From: Tubiluchus corallicola
Lineage: Eukaryota > Priapulida > Priapulimorpha > Priapulimorphida > Tubiluchidae
Assembly (NCBI GenBank): GCA_030141605.1
Contig: JAQGDQ010000701.1
Coordinates: forward strand, 1-46,099
Direction of reading: 5' to 3'
DNA: 46,099 bases
Position numbers and translations under genes: made by a program. Positions within the stretch are counted from its first letter, which is position 1. Each line of letters begins with the position of its first letter. Positions 1 through 12,000 of this stretch are shown one piece after another. The notes under the pieces are model-generated. The model saw only the letters and a program-made list of their open reading frames with translations, had not been told where the DNA came from and made no database searches.

Positions 1-29
1 ATTACACTAAACACCAAACGGAGTACGTA

Positions 30-214
30 TTAATTTACCCCAGGACAGGTAGTATCTGGCACTCGTGCTTTGTAAAAAATCATGAATGTTACTTTTCAAC
101 AAAACCAAGGTATGGAAGAATCGAAGAATATTTAATCACTATTTGTTTGAAAATTTTTCGTTTAGGCACCAATATAACAAATGTGAGCAAATACTCCTGG
201 GGTAATTTTTACTC
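30..214. mobile_element. Possible small MITE
   Basis: Inverted ends around aatttaccccaggac on the left and actcctggggtaatttt on the right, about 185 bp apart. Only the terminal similarity supports this. Confidence 0.35.
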
Positions 215-219
215 CATCT

Positions 220-1080
220 TGGTCGGCTATGGATTAAGTCGTATACAAACTTTCATTCGTAATTTTTGATCAAGACGTATGTTCAACGTGCAGTATCGTG
301 TTGGAGAAGAAAGAAGATCCTGATAATGAAGGAAATGAAGTGAGTAGTTCTTTCACATTCATTTTATAAATAAAAAACACCAAACTGTTCAGACATTTGT
401 TCATTTTGTTGCTGTCTTTGTTATCCATAGCTGGGTCTTCGGCAAATCAAGTAATTCCCGTGACGTCTTTGCACGCCTTTGCAGATGATTGTCAGTTTTA
501 TCAAGGACATTGGATATATTTAATCCTACCCAACATATCGAATTATGCAAGATTACTGTAGCTTTTCTAGAAACGGCTTTTCAAGCTAAGAATCAATTCA
601 TTGTTCATATAAAATTTAGATACAATTTCGTAAAAAGTTATTAATAGTAGTTTACGTAACACTGTTGGGAAAATTTTTATTTTTAATACTCGTAAGAATT
701 AAAGTCAACCAACCCACAATATAATGTAAGCTTTTGCAACACAAAATCCTACTCTCAGCAGGAATATTCAATTTATTTTATTATAAACTTACTGCAAAAC
801 TTGTTTTTTTTATTTTTTTATAATTTTCTTCTTTAGCGGTATTTTCTCGAGACGTCATTGTTACAGGGCGTACTTCTTTACGCGTTAGTATAGTATGTAA
901 CCTTCGGTAACCCTTAATCATTCATGGCTAAGACATCATTTTTGCAAAAGATACACATACGAAACATGGTAATGTACACATATGAAATTCGTCCGAAAAA
1001 GTTTTTAATTCATCTGATAATCTGTTAATTTAATACAAAATGAACGACAAATTCTTTTTGGAATCATAATAATACGGTAA
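220..1080. other. Unassigned AT-rich DNA
   Basis: No convincing coding potential, RNA gene or repeat. A pattern such as ttgttacagggcg near 870 looks like a splice acceptor, but nothing around it supports an exon. Confidence 0.4.
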
Positions 1081-1082
1081 CC

Positions 1083-1625
1083 TCTAGCCCTGTGCTTCGT
1101 GACCCTCTAGCCCTGTGCTTCGTGACCCTCTAGTCCTGTGCTTCGTGGTCCTCCAGACCTGTGCTTCGTGACCCTCTAGCCCTGTGCTTTGTCACCCTCT
1201 GGCCCTGTGCTTCGTAACCCTCTGGCCCTTTGCTTCGTGACCCTCTGGCCCTGTGCTTCGTGACCCTCTAGCCCTGTGCTTCATGACCATCTAGCTCTGT
1301 GCTTCGTGACCCTCTGGCCCTGTGCTTCGTGACCCTCTGGCCCTTTGCTTCGTGACTCTCTGGCCCTGTGCTTCGTGACTCTCTGGCTCTGTGCTTCGTG
1401 ACCCTCTAGCCCTGTGCTTTGTGACCATCTAGCCCCGTGCTTAGTGACCATCTAGGCCCGCGCTTCGTGACCCTCTGGCCCCGTGCTTCGTGGCCCTCTG
1501 GCCTGTGCTTGGTAACTCTCAGGCCCTGTGCTTCGTGACCCTCTGGCCCTTTGCTTCGTGACCCTCTGGCCTTGTGCTTTGTGACCATCTAGCCCTGTTT
1601 TGTGACCCTCCAGCCCCGTGCGTGT
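1083..1625. repeat. 23-bp minisatellite
   Basis: About 23 degenerate copies of a 23-bp unit built on ccctctagccctgtgcttcg plus tga. Because 23 is not a multiple of three, long reverse-strand ORFs in several frames are artefacts of the repeat. Lies downstream of PAK1IP1. Confidence 0.93.
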
Positions 1626-1744
1626 GCGAGTTTTTAAAGAAACAAAACGGAAGACTAACAATAAATAAATAAAAATAAAGACCAGGTGTATATCAAGCAG
1701 ATTCTGCTGTAACCAAAATGTTAATTAGTAAGTTGCAAGCAGTT

Positions 1745-1830
1745 TCACATCTGGACTGGGACTCGCACCTCCATCTTCTCTCCCGGATTTGATGCTAAAC
1801 CCTACCCTACAACGGCAGGACGCTTTTTAG
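1745..1830 (-). mobile_element. tRNA-derived SINE remnant
   Basis: On the minus strand a B-box-like ggtgcgagtccca follows an A-box-like gtagggtttagc at tRNA-like spacing. Acceptor pairing is poor, so this is a relic rather than a tRNA gene. Confidence 0.45.
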
Positions 1831-2204
1831 ACTTGAGAATTTACCAAGAAGTTTTTTTTTATTTTCTGTAGCATGGGAAAGACAGAGATAGAATGAGGCA
1901 ACTGAATGAGCAGCTGGCGGTCACCATTTTCGGTTGGACGCTACCAGGAGAGTGCACTGATGGGTCGCTAGCATACACACCAAATACATAGCTATACCCA
2001 TCGAAGGATTGGTTTTCCACATACGAGACACAAACATTCAGGGGAGAGGACGCAAATATGACACCAGTTGCTTCATGGCATTGCTTTCGCTAAACTCCTA
2101 AAACATTTCTATAGAAAATGACTAAAAATTATGGAATTAGGAAATATGTATTTTTTCGAGACTTTATTCGATCAGCTCTGTCAATAAAAAAGTCAATCTT
2201 AAAC

Positions 2205-2515
2205 TGTAGGTTAAAGCAATCAATCTTTAAAATATTTAAAGCAAACATACTATTTTTTCGAAAACGACTTACGTGAAACAATTATTATCACACAAACACA
2301 AATTCGCGTTTGCACCACTATTTCTTCACTGTTACATGCATTTTGCCATTCATTAGTTAGACAGGCACTAGCACCTGCATTTCAGAAACACATTACACAA
2401 AAAACACGTGCTGTACCTTCCAGTTCAGATGTGTTTATTTGGTGACTACACACGTTCGACAGCTCATGTGTGAGCACAGCAGTAAATCTGAAATTTTAAT
2501 TTTTACTACAATGTC
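2205..2515 (+). mobile_element. Repeat family B, 5' fragment
   Basis: Closely similar in direct orientation to the first 300 bases of the copy at 44430-45005 (shared blocks such as agttagacaggcactagcac and cagttcagatgtgtt). No coding capacity. Confidence 0.75.
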
Positions 2516-2554
2516 ATTCCAGACATTTAAAACATAATTACAGAGACAGTTTAA

Positions 2555-2692
2555 CAAAATTTGAGTATCCGAGGCAATTATTATTTAATCTAAGCTTTGA
2601 TTTAAAATAAGTTATTGTAGTTTTCAATATTTTAGAGTATTCTGTATTCTGAACTCATGTTTACACAATCATCCGGTTTTCCTTTAAGGCAA
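2555..2692 (-). mobile_element. Repeat family A, terminal fragment
   Basis: Matches one end of the family A elements at 15640 and 32710-33310 (gagtatccgaggcaatta and the terminal block acacaatcatccggttttcc). It sits about 40 bp after a family B fragment. Confidence 0.72.
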
Positions 2693-3000
2693 TGAGAATA
2701 AAAAAATAAAAAAATTGATTTTCATCGCACAAGTGAGCTAAAGAGTAAAAAGCTTGTTGAAAATGCTTCAGCTCCTTGAAAACGTGCCCAAGTTGCTGCT
2801 TCTGCTTCCTTATTAGCTAAGCTACTGCTTTGTGTCAAATGTCAGGTGAAGCGGAGTCATCATTTGCAAAGTTTAAGTGGAAAACAACATAAATAACCTC
2901 AAAGATTTCACATTAACACAGTGATAATTATATTTCTTGCCCAAGAATACATCCCATAAGGGCAAACAATCTCACTGGTTTCACCATTTCAATGAGCACG

Positions 3001-3077
3001 TCAGCTACGTTGCGATTCTTCGCTCTTTTTCTTTCTCTTCCGCTTAGCTCGCGCTGACGACGTGGCCTTGTCCAGCT
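3001..3077 (-). CDS. PAK1IP1: PAK1IP1 exon 9, basic C-terminus
   Basis: Residues 335-358 and stop TGA at 3003-3001. Reads LDKATSSARAKRKRKKKSEE and a short tail. The lysine/arginine run resembles the nuclear-localisation tail of vertebrate PAK1IP1. Acceptor cttgttttttag. Two leading bases complete Glu334 from exon 8. Confidence 0.88.
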
Positions 3078-6000
3078 CTAAAAAACAAGAATTTCGATTC
3101 ATCCGAAACTAAATTCTCAGATTTTGAATCAACTGGTTTTGCAATCAGACACTTAATCCATTCTGACATATGCCGTGTACAAAGAAAACTGGCAACCCTG
3201 CTTACTATCATCCATCAATGGCAACACAGGTGTCAAAAGTGCATTTTTAACAAGTCAACCCATTATAATACCAAGTTTAAAGCATTCCAGGTGAGTCATT
3301 TGTAGAATAAATTTTTTTAAAAATAATCTTTGTAAACCTGGTGTCAGCATTTGTAGTAATGGTCATTTTCACTGTAAATATTTTGCAAATACTTTGTAAA
3401 TACTTTGCAAATACTTTGTAAATACTTTGTAAATACTTTGCAAATACTTTGTAAATACTTTGCAAATACTTTGTAAATACCAAACACAGTCTAATGTGGA
3501 GAAAATCGTGAAACTGTCTGAATCAATTCTACAATAAATTATATTTAACTAAACAAAATCAATCATCGCATTGTTAAACATAATGAGCTTAAAATACAAA
3601 ATAATTGGATTCTAGTACTAAAACTTAATGAGAATGAATTTGTTCCAGACTGTGACAGCATTGCTCAGCAGTGTATTACAGATTGATTATTCACTGCAGA
3701 AAGTTAGCTCAATGTCAAGGATACACCTCTAAAACGGGCCTCTGAATCGGTAGAGCTGCCTCGGCCACGTTCAGACACACGTACGCCCTCTCTGAGTGAA
3801 GTAAACAGCCAAAGTTTACAAACAATACTCCCTGGTAACGAGTATCGAACCCACGGCTGCCGCATGCCACTCACGAGAAATACGCACACTTATCCACAGA
3901 GCCATGAACCGTGCCATCAGGTTGTCAGTGCATTAACGTCATAAATAACATTTATAAGATGTTAATTAAAACAAGAAGAACAAATAAATTTTCAGGTTAA
4001 ATTTGAGCAAATGTGTATTGCATCAACAAATCTTACTATCACACTTCCTGCCTTTTGTATTAATTAATACACTTGTCTAATTGTTATGCAGATACTAATT
4101 GCACAACCTGTCTTTCATGCATTGCATTTGTCTATTATCTTTGAAACCAGAGAAGTTTTTGTATCAGTTTTACTCTTGCATCCAAAGGTTGTAAGATGAA
4201 TGTGTTTAAACAACTCTTACCATTTATCGCGTCATCTTTCACACTAGAGACGTCAGTTGATTCTGCCTCTCTGCAGCTTGCTGCATCACTCGTGATGCTT
4301 TTGTCGTCTACATTTGAGACCACCGTCAAACAGGTTAACCGACAAGTAGTGTCGACTTCAGCCACCAGAGGCGCTTCTGCTCCAGCCTGACAAAGTCAAC
4401 AATTTATACAAAGTAAAGTCACAATTCATGTAAATGAGAAAAGCTAAATGCAAGAAGAAAGCATTTCTTCAAGAAATACTTCACTAAAGCAAATAACTGA
4501 GATGTCGCCCGCCGTTAATTAAGTTTTTAATCTATTATTTAATTATCAGAAATGCTTTTGCAGTATTAATTGTGTTAAAATGTTTACGTTTTATCGGGCT
4601 TGAAAATGGTGAAGTATGCGAAGTCTTCCTTTAAAATAAAGTCAATCTGAGATACTGAATTAGAAGCTGCACAGGTAGTACAATTAAGCAGCAGTTGTCA
4701 AATTAATAATGGTTTTATATTAAACATTTTTATAGTATTAATCATGTTTGTGCTATGTATGTATGTATATAACATATGTATATAATTTTGCTTTGTAAAT
4801 AGTCAGTAAGTTATATAACTTGGTTGGTACCAAATAAATGACATACATACATACACGCACACACACACACATAGATACATACATACATACATATATGTCT
4901 GCCAGTCTTTTGAATTGGTTAATATTAATAAATTGTAGCTATTCAAAAAAATTATTTATATTTTTGACAACAGATGACGGCTACTTACTAACTACAGTAA
5001 GTTACCTATAATTCAAACTGGTGTAGCTCAAATTCTTGCATAGATCTCAAACAGATCTCTGGAAATGGAACCGATTTTCCCTTTAACAAACACCGGAACC
5101 GAACTCCCGGTACAATTCTTAAATGTCTCATTGACATTACCTCGCCTATCTCGAACAAAAATGCGAAGATTTCTTGTATTACCTTAGCAGAACACTGAAT
5201 GCAATGTAGCTTGACGAACACGGTTTAATGTAGCACACAATATTATTACTGCCGCATTCTATTAACCATGCTACTCAGACCGCAATAGAAGAGTCATTTT
5301 ATTTTTGATTATTCATAAAAATTACGAATAATTGTTGTTTGATATTTGATTAAAGGTACAGTTTGTCATTTCCACCAGCTGCAGTGTATTGTCCGACGTT
5401 GATGAGCGACTAAATCTTATTTTCTTACGAACATTGTCAAAGTCGTACTTTCGCATAACTTGAACAAATTCTCAAGTCCCGATGTGTTTGAGTTTACTGT
5501 AGTTTACTGTATTCAATTTAAGAAACCTTGATAAAAGGCAAGAACTCACCTCTTGGTCTAAATGAGAAACTCTCCAAACTTTGAGGAAACCGTCACTAGA
5601 CGCCGACATCATCAAGAAAGTAGATTCGTTCTCTTTCACGCAACACATCATTCGAATTCTGAAAAATATTAAATGTTTCTTCAATCAGTCATTTGTGACG
5701 TAGCTCTCGGTCAAATGTTAGGAGAATTTCTACGCTTTTAATTGGCTAAAATCCAAGTAATATGCAAGCTGACCCTCCCTTCTCTATTCACTGCGAGAAG
5801 TGTCGAAAGTAAGTCGTTGATGGGTTCACACTTTCTCTATTCACTGCGAGAAGTGTCGAGAGTAACTCGTCGAAGCGTTCACACCCTTCTCTATTCACTG
5901 CGAGAAGTGTCGAGAGTAACTCGTCGAAGCGTTCACACCCTTCTCTATTCTCTGGGAGAAGTGTCGAGAGTAACTCGTCGAGGCGTTCACGCCCTTCTCT

Positions 6001-9000
6001 ATTCTCTGCGAGAAGTGTCGAGAGTAACTCGTTGAGGCGTTCACACCCTTCTCTATTCACTGCGAGAAGTGTCGAAAGTAACTCGTTGATGGGTTCACAC
6101 CCTTCTCTATTCACTGCGAGACGTGTCGAGAGTAACTCGTCGAGGCGTTCACACTCTTCTCTATTCGCTGCATGAAGTGTCGAGAGTAACTCACCGAGGC
6201 GTTCACACTAGACAGAAAATCAACTCGCAGCAACTGTCGACGAGTTTGCAGCCAACAATAAATTGAAAAGTGATTCACACTTGTGAGTTCACAATTCACA
6301 CATGACACATGCAATGATAGTGACAGAAAACTTCCTGAATCAGTTCAGCTTCGCCTCAATAAATTAGAGCATATTTATAACTGAGAAAATGTCTTTTTCA
6401 TAAAAAAAGTTTGCAGTTTCTTTTAAATTTCATATTAAGGCTAGAGAAATTCTAAGGCTATCAAAATTTTGTCGGAACTTACCTATTTTCGTGAGCTTTA
6501 AACCTCAACCAACACTGCTTCTTCGAAATTTTATAAAGACTAGCATCCGTAGATTCCCCTCCAATGGCAAAAACATCACTCTGCAAAGAGATTGAGAAGT
6601 TGACATAGTATATAACATATCCATAGGCATGTTCAATGAGTTAAACCATTTCCTGCAGCCTAGCACTCGAGCCACATTTACATGTGCAGATTAGAAAAAG
6701 TGTGCAGACTGCCATTTCGACACCCACAAAAGGCCAAAATGGATATTTTATAAACTTTGGGCTTGTAATTATTATAATTTTATAGATATTTGAAACACAA
6801 ATGGAGAAGATTTGTGTGTGTGTGAGGCAAGTTACGACTTTGCAGTATCATTAGTTTAAAAAGAAAAACATTCGTACAAAGTTCAACCGAATTCAGCTCT
6901 TACTGGCAACCCACAACATTTCTTTTGGCAACATAAGTCTGGGTCCTGTCCGATAAGTTTTCACTGTTGGGCAAAGTTGTTTGCTCTATGCACTTAATCT
7001 GTAATTAGCTCATTCACTAATTACCCGCCCTAGGAAATAAACTGCTCAAGAATTTAATGAGTAATGAGAATTCGACTCTTTCTGTCATTTAATAAACGTT
7101 TTGAGAGTTCCAGAAATTGACAATAATCGTGAAAAGAGGTCATGTGTACCCAGCAACATTAGCAATGGCTTTGTTTATGCACCGCACTTTTGCCGTTGTT
7201 CCGGTTAGAGAAATGCTTATTTACACCCCCCCCCCCCCCATTGACAGCTTCTTATGTTAGTCATCTTATTTGGGTAAAAGCGTCATGTTAGAATTACATT
7301 ATTAGAGAGTTTACGCTACAATCGCTGAAGATTTTTCCGTGACTGTGGGAATTCATGTAACCCTAGAACCACGATGATCGTAGACAAGGATCATTTGTAC
7401 TGTAGTGAGGTTTCTACAATTACAACCTAAATGTAGATTTTTTTTCATAGTCAGTCTGGATAGTTTCGGCGCAACTTCAAGCTATAAAGCACCAACATGT
7501 GTACTTTAGTTTGAAATTGTGTGTTTTGTCTCGCCTCGTGATGTCCAAAGAATTTTAAAAAATCGTTTAAATTAAGTAGAAATTCATCCGTAAAGTCAGG
7601 AAACGTATTGAACATGATTCAGACTGAGACTGTAGTAATGCCATTTCAGAATCAGAATTTGACTGTAGCAAAAACTCTATCAGCAAACTCTATCAGTTTA
7701 ATTACTACTCCAACCTAATTTAATTTAATCCATACAAAAGACATGCATTACGCGTTTCGGTGTCATTTCCATAATGAAACAAGAGTACCAGACTAACAGT
7801 TGTTGTGGTAAGCGAGTACCAGGCTACCTTTTGACCCATCGATGCGTATGCACAAGGGAAAACTCTGAAAAGGGCTACTGACAAAGACAGCAATTTCATT
7901 ATTAACAAAAAAGACTAATTTAAAATTTGCGGAAGAGGTCATACAGTAGTACCTCTGTTTTCGACCATAATTCGTTCCTAAAGTGTTTGAAAACCGATTT
8001 GGTTGTGTACTGAATCATTGATTCAAATAAGAAATTATGCAAAAACAAATAATCCGTTCTCAAGCACCAAATGAACTGTAAAGTACAGTCGACCCTCGTT
8101 AAACCGGACCCCATTAGCTCGGATATCGGATAAGACGGACGTCATCCGTGGTAAAAGAAACTGACCGATTTCCGTCCGAGCCCGAGCGCTAAACACAACA
8201 TGGCCTACCAACTGTACAATAATTTCTTTATCCTCACAGGCTAACTATTTTAAAGTAATATACAGTATAGAATATAGTTCACAGTATATAGTGCAATGTA
8301 TATAGGCCTTATTAAGGTGATTATTCCTGTATAATATAGACCATATATAGGCCTATCGGATAAATCGGACAATCGGCTAAACCGAACCCCCCCCCCCAAT
8401 TAGTCCGGTTTAACGAGGGTTGACTGTATTACTAAAACGAAATACAATAACGCAAAAAAGTTTATTCAAACAGTAGATATGATATAATTGATAAGAAAAA
8501 CATAATAGAATTACAAAGACTTGCACTCTTTTTAGGAGATATGATTGGGGTTAAGTATAACACAAAATTAAATGTAATCCAGGAAAAATAAGCAAGGAAA
8601 GCACTTAGCGATGTTAGGCGATTCAAATGTTGTGCATGACTACTCTCGGGCATGATCGGTTTCTCTCGGCTCTTCTCAGCTCGCCACGCATGTGTTCATC
8701 ACGTGTTTGGCAGTTGGTCGAGTACCGAAATTCTGGTGGAGAGTGGAGACAATTTCAGCTTGAATTTTCTGGTCGAAAACCAATTTGTACGAGTACGAAG
8801 ACGGTCGACAACGGAGGTATGACTGTAATCTAATACAATAACTTAGTTAAGTGCGCGTAACAAAAACAATCAAGCTCCCAAGCAGTACTTACGGAGATAA
8901 AACACAATGTGTTTATCCGATGCTGGAAATTAAATGTGTAGACAATTTCTCCTGTTTCTACGTCATAAACATCCGCAGCGGTTCCTTGAAATACAACATA

Positions 9001-12000
9001 ATGGCTTCCATTAGGGGACCAGTGCACTTGGTCAGCAACTGCAAAAGAAAACAAGACATGTACGTGATAGGCATGAAGAGTAGATGGCATTCGTAGAAGT
9101 ACTAAAGTACAAAACTCGTGTACACGAATTAAACAACACCTCAACTGAGATGCATCAATTCTTATAAAAATAATTTATACCAGGTATGTTGCTGAAACAA
9201 AAATTTCATTTTGGTTCGCCGATAATTTCGGCTTCCATTCAGTTTTGTTGTAGTCGAAAATGATTAAGCTTTGCAGCCAAAACTTTCGGTAATTTTCGGT
9301 AGCATTTTTCCGAGGTTTTGTTAGTGTACATTTCTTTTCTTTTAGATGTTTCTTTTAAATTGCTTAAAAATTTTGGCTAAAATAGTTCAAATAAAGCGAA
9401 ATTATCATTTATTTAACTTTTTGTACTATTTGTAGCATGCTTTTTATGGCAATGCGGCATATCTTCAGTGCTGACAAATGTGAAGCTTTAAGTTTCCAGG
9501 CACAATCAACCGAAATATCAAAGCGTAATTTGAATAAAAGCAAGTTTAATTTTATAATTTATGAAATATAGAAACCAAATAAAATTTTTTGAAGCTACAT
9601 GATCTTTAACCATAAACATCTCTCTACCTATTTCGTTAAAAAATTTTTGCCTAGCTACTTCATCAAGTTTGTATTAGAACAGATATAAGCAAACAAGCAG
9701 AAACAAAAAGTGTTTTATTTATTTCAGAATTTTTCCAGTTTTGACAGTAGTTGGTTTTTCAAAAGTGATTTTGGTTTTGTTTTGTTTTGGTATCGGTTTC
9801 CTGTGGTTCATAAATTTCGGTTTATAATTTCAGTTTCGGTAACAACCATGATTTGCACATTCTAATATAGTTCACTATTTTCAAATGTGCTACAGCTAAT
9901 CATAATTAATTACCCGCTCTTCATCAAAGAAAAGCTTAGCATGTTGCACGCAATTCAGTCGTGAATTTTCTGACAGAATCAAATTTCTGACTGGTATGTA
10001 AACTCCAAATTTCAACAATTTTTCTAAGCAGTAAGAATCAATTTTATTTTATAAATTTTTATGAAAAATTACATCACGTTTAGTAGCAATTTTCGACAAT
10101 ATGCTAACTCGTTTTTTAATATAAAAATCACCCTAGACAAGGTTAAAGGTCACTCGGGATATGGTGGTGAAAATATGAGGACACATCTGCACAAATGCAA
10201 TTCATAAAATAGTTTGTTAGCAATACAAGCTGCTATTCTTCTTGAATGGGATGAAGCTGTAGTTTTCAGGGAAACAATTATTTGGTAGGGAATTCCACAG
10301 ATAAAAAGCCCGAGGGAAGAAAACTAGATTTATAAGCAGCTGTTCAAAATTTACGAATGTCCATGGTAAACCTATGAGAAGCAAAGAAAAAAGTACTATG
10401 ACCAAACCGACGATGTTTAGGAATCAGTGTGGAAGTGGTCATGACAGTTTCTCCCAGACTTCCGTAGAAGTAGCAATAAAAGAGGATTAATATGGCAACT
10501 GACCTTGGACAAATAAAAGACAGCCTGGTTGGCACTAGATCGGATCAAACATGATTAACAACACACTTTTCCACTATGTCAAGTTGGAGAAGGACCGAGT
10601 GAAGGAACAAGACGAGGCACCGGCCCAGATGTGACTGCAGTATTCCATGCAAAGTCACATGGGAAACTTAAACAGTCCTACCAAAGCGAAGTATCAATGC
10701 AAAAGATTTGTCAGTGCACACTAATTTAATAGCTCGATTCTTGCATATGACATATAGTCAGGGGCACGTGCATAATAGCTGCTCAACTTTTAAACGTGCT
10801 AGTACATTTTTTCAAAGAAGTTATGCCAGAAAAGAATTTTGATAGGTTAATAAGTATTCTGTATTTTGATGATTACCAGTCTATGGATTTTGCCAAGTTA
10901 CAAAACCCCTTTAAAACCTCTTTGATGAAATATTGTGAGTAGAAGATTTAAAGTTTGTTTAGCTGGTGAGTTTAGCTTAATTAAGTATTAGGTTACCTAT
11001 TAGGCTAATGCTTAACTAACTAACTAACTAACTATAAGCGTTTAGTTAACTATCATGTTCTTACTATGCTTGAGGTTAATAACAAAAGCTTGTCTGAACT
11101 TGTGAAGATCCCAAGTGCGCAGCGTCTTATCCTTTCCAGCGGATAGAGCCAACTTTCCTGACGGGTGAACAGATATCCAATTAACACCCGATCTAAAATC
11201 AAAGACATCAGGTTATTGGTCATTTTGTAATGTACAAAACTGATAATGCTATTATATGGAACAATTATGTCTGTGGCCTATCTATGTATGTGTGTTTGCA
11301 AACCAAAAGCACCCATAAATCGGCATATTTAAAACTACGTTTCGATGCTTCAAAGTAGAATGCACCAAAAATTTGATCAAATGTTAATTTTTTGTTTTTT
11401 ATAAAAACAAATACTAAATATAGTGGATGAATTTATCAAGAAAATATCCAAAAAATACTAACAATTCAATTTTATAACCCCATGCCCACTTTTCTGACTA
11501 CAAACTAGTACTGCAATTGTAGAAAACTTGTATTTTTAAACTCCGATAGTACCTCGTGAAAGCAATCATCTTGCTTCTGGTTTTTTCTGTTGACAAGACC
11601 AGATCTTCAGGAATAGCCATCTACTGGATTTAAACGTAACTTCAATTTGCTCTTGTAAAATCCATAGCAACCACACTTTCGTACGGTTGCTAAGTGTTTT
11701 GTAGAGACGCGACAAAAACAATGGCTGACTTTAACATCGTTTTTCTCAAGATTATGTTTTTCAGTGCATAGCCCGCACCTCAACTTCAATGTGGATTATC
11801 TCAGCTTAGAAATAATATAGAGCGATGAAAAGCTTAATTGCCGACTTAAGGACGAGTTTGCTATGCATAATGAGTTCTCTAAGTATGTTTATAGACTTGT
11901 TTATTTACTTATCAATCCATATATTGTCTGTGAATTTCTCTGTTGAACTATTTGTGACAAGCAGTACATCAAATAAACCGTCACAGGGTTTATTACTCCG

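Noticed and set aside
1406-1661. Reverse-strand repetitive proteins rich in EGHEA/RVTK
   Set aside because: Product of the 23-bp minisatellite; the period is not a multiple of three, so all frames show the same peptide type.
5742-6314. Repetitive ORFs of about 100 codons on both strands
   Set aside because: Product of the 54-bp minisatellite in PAK1IP1 intron 6.
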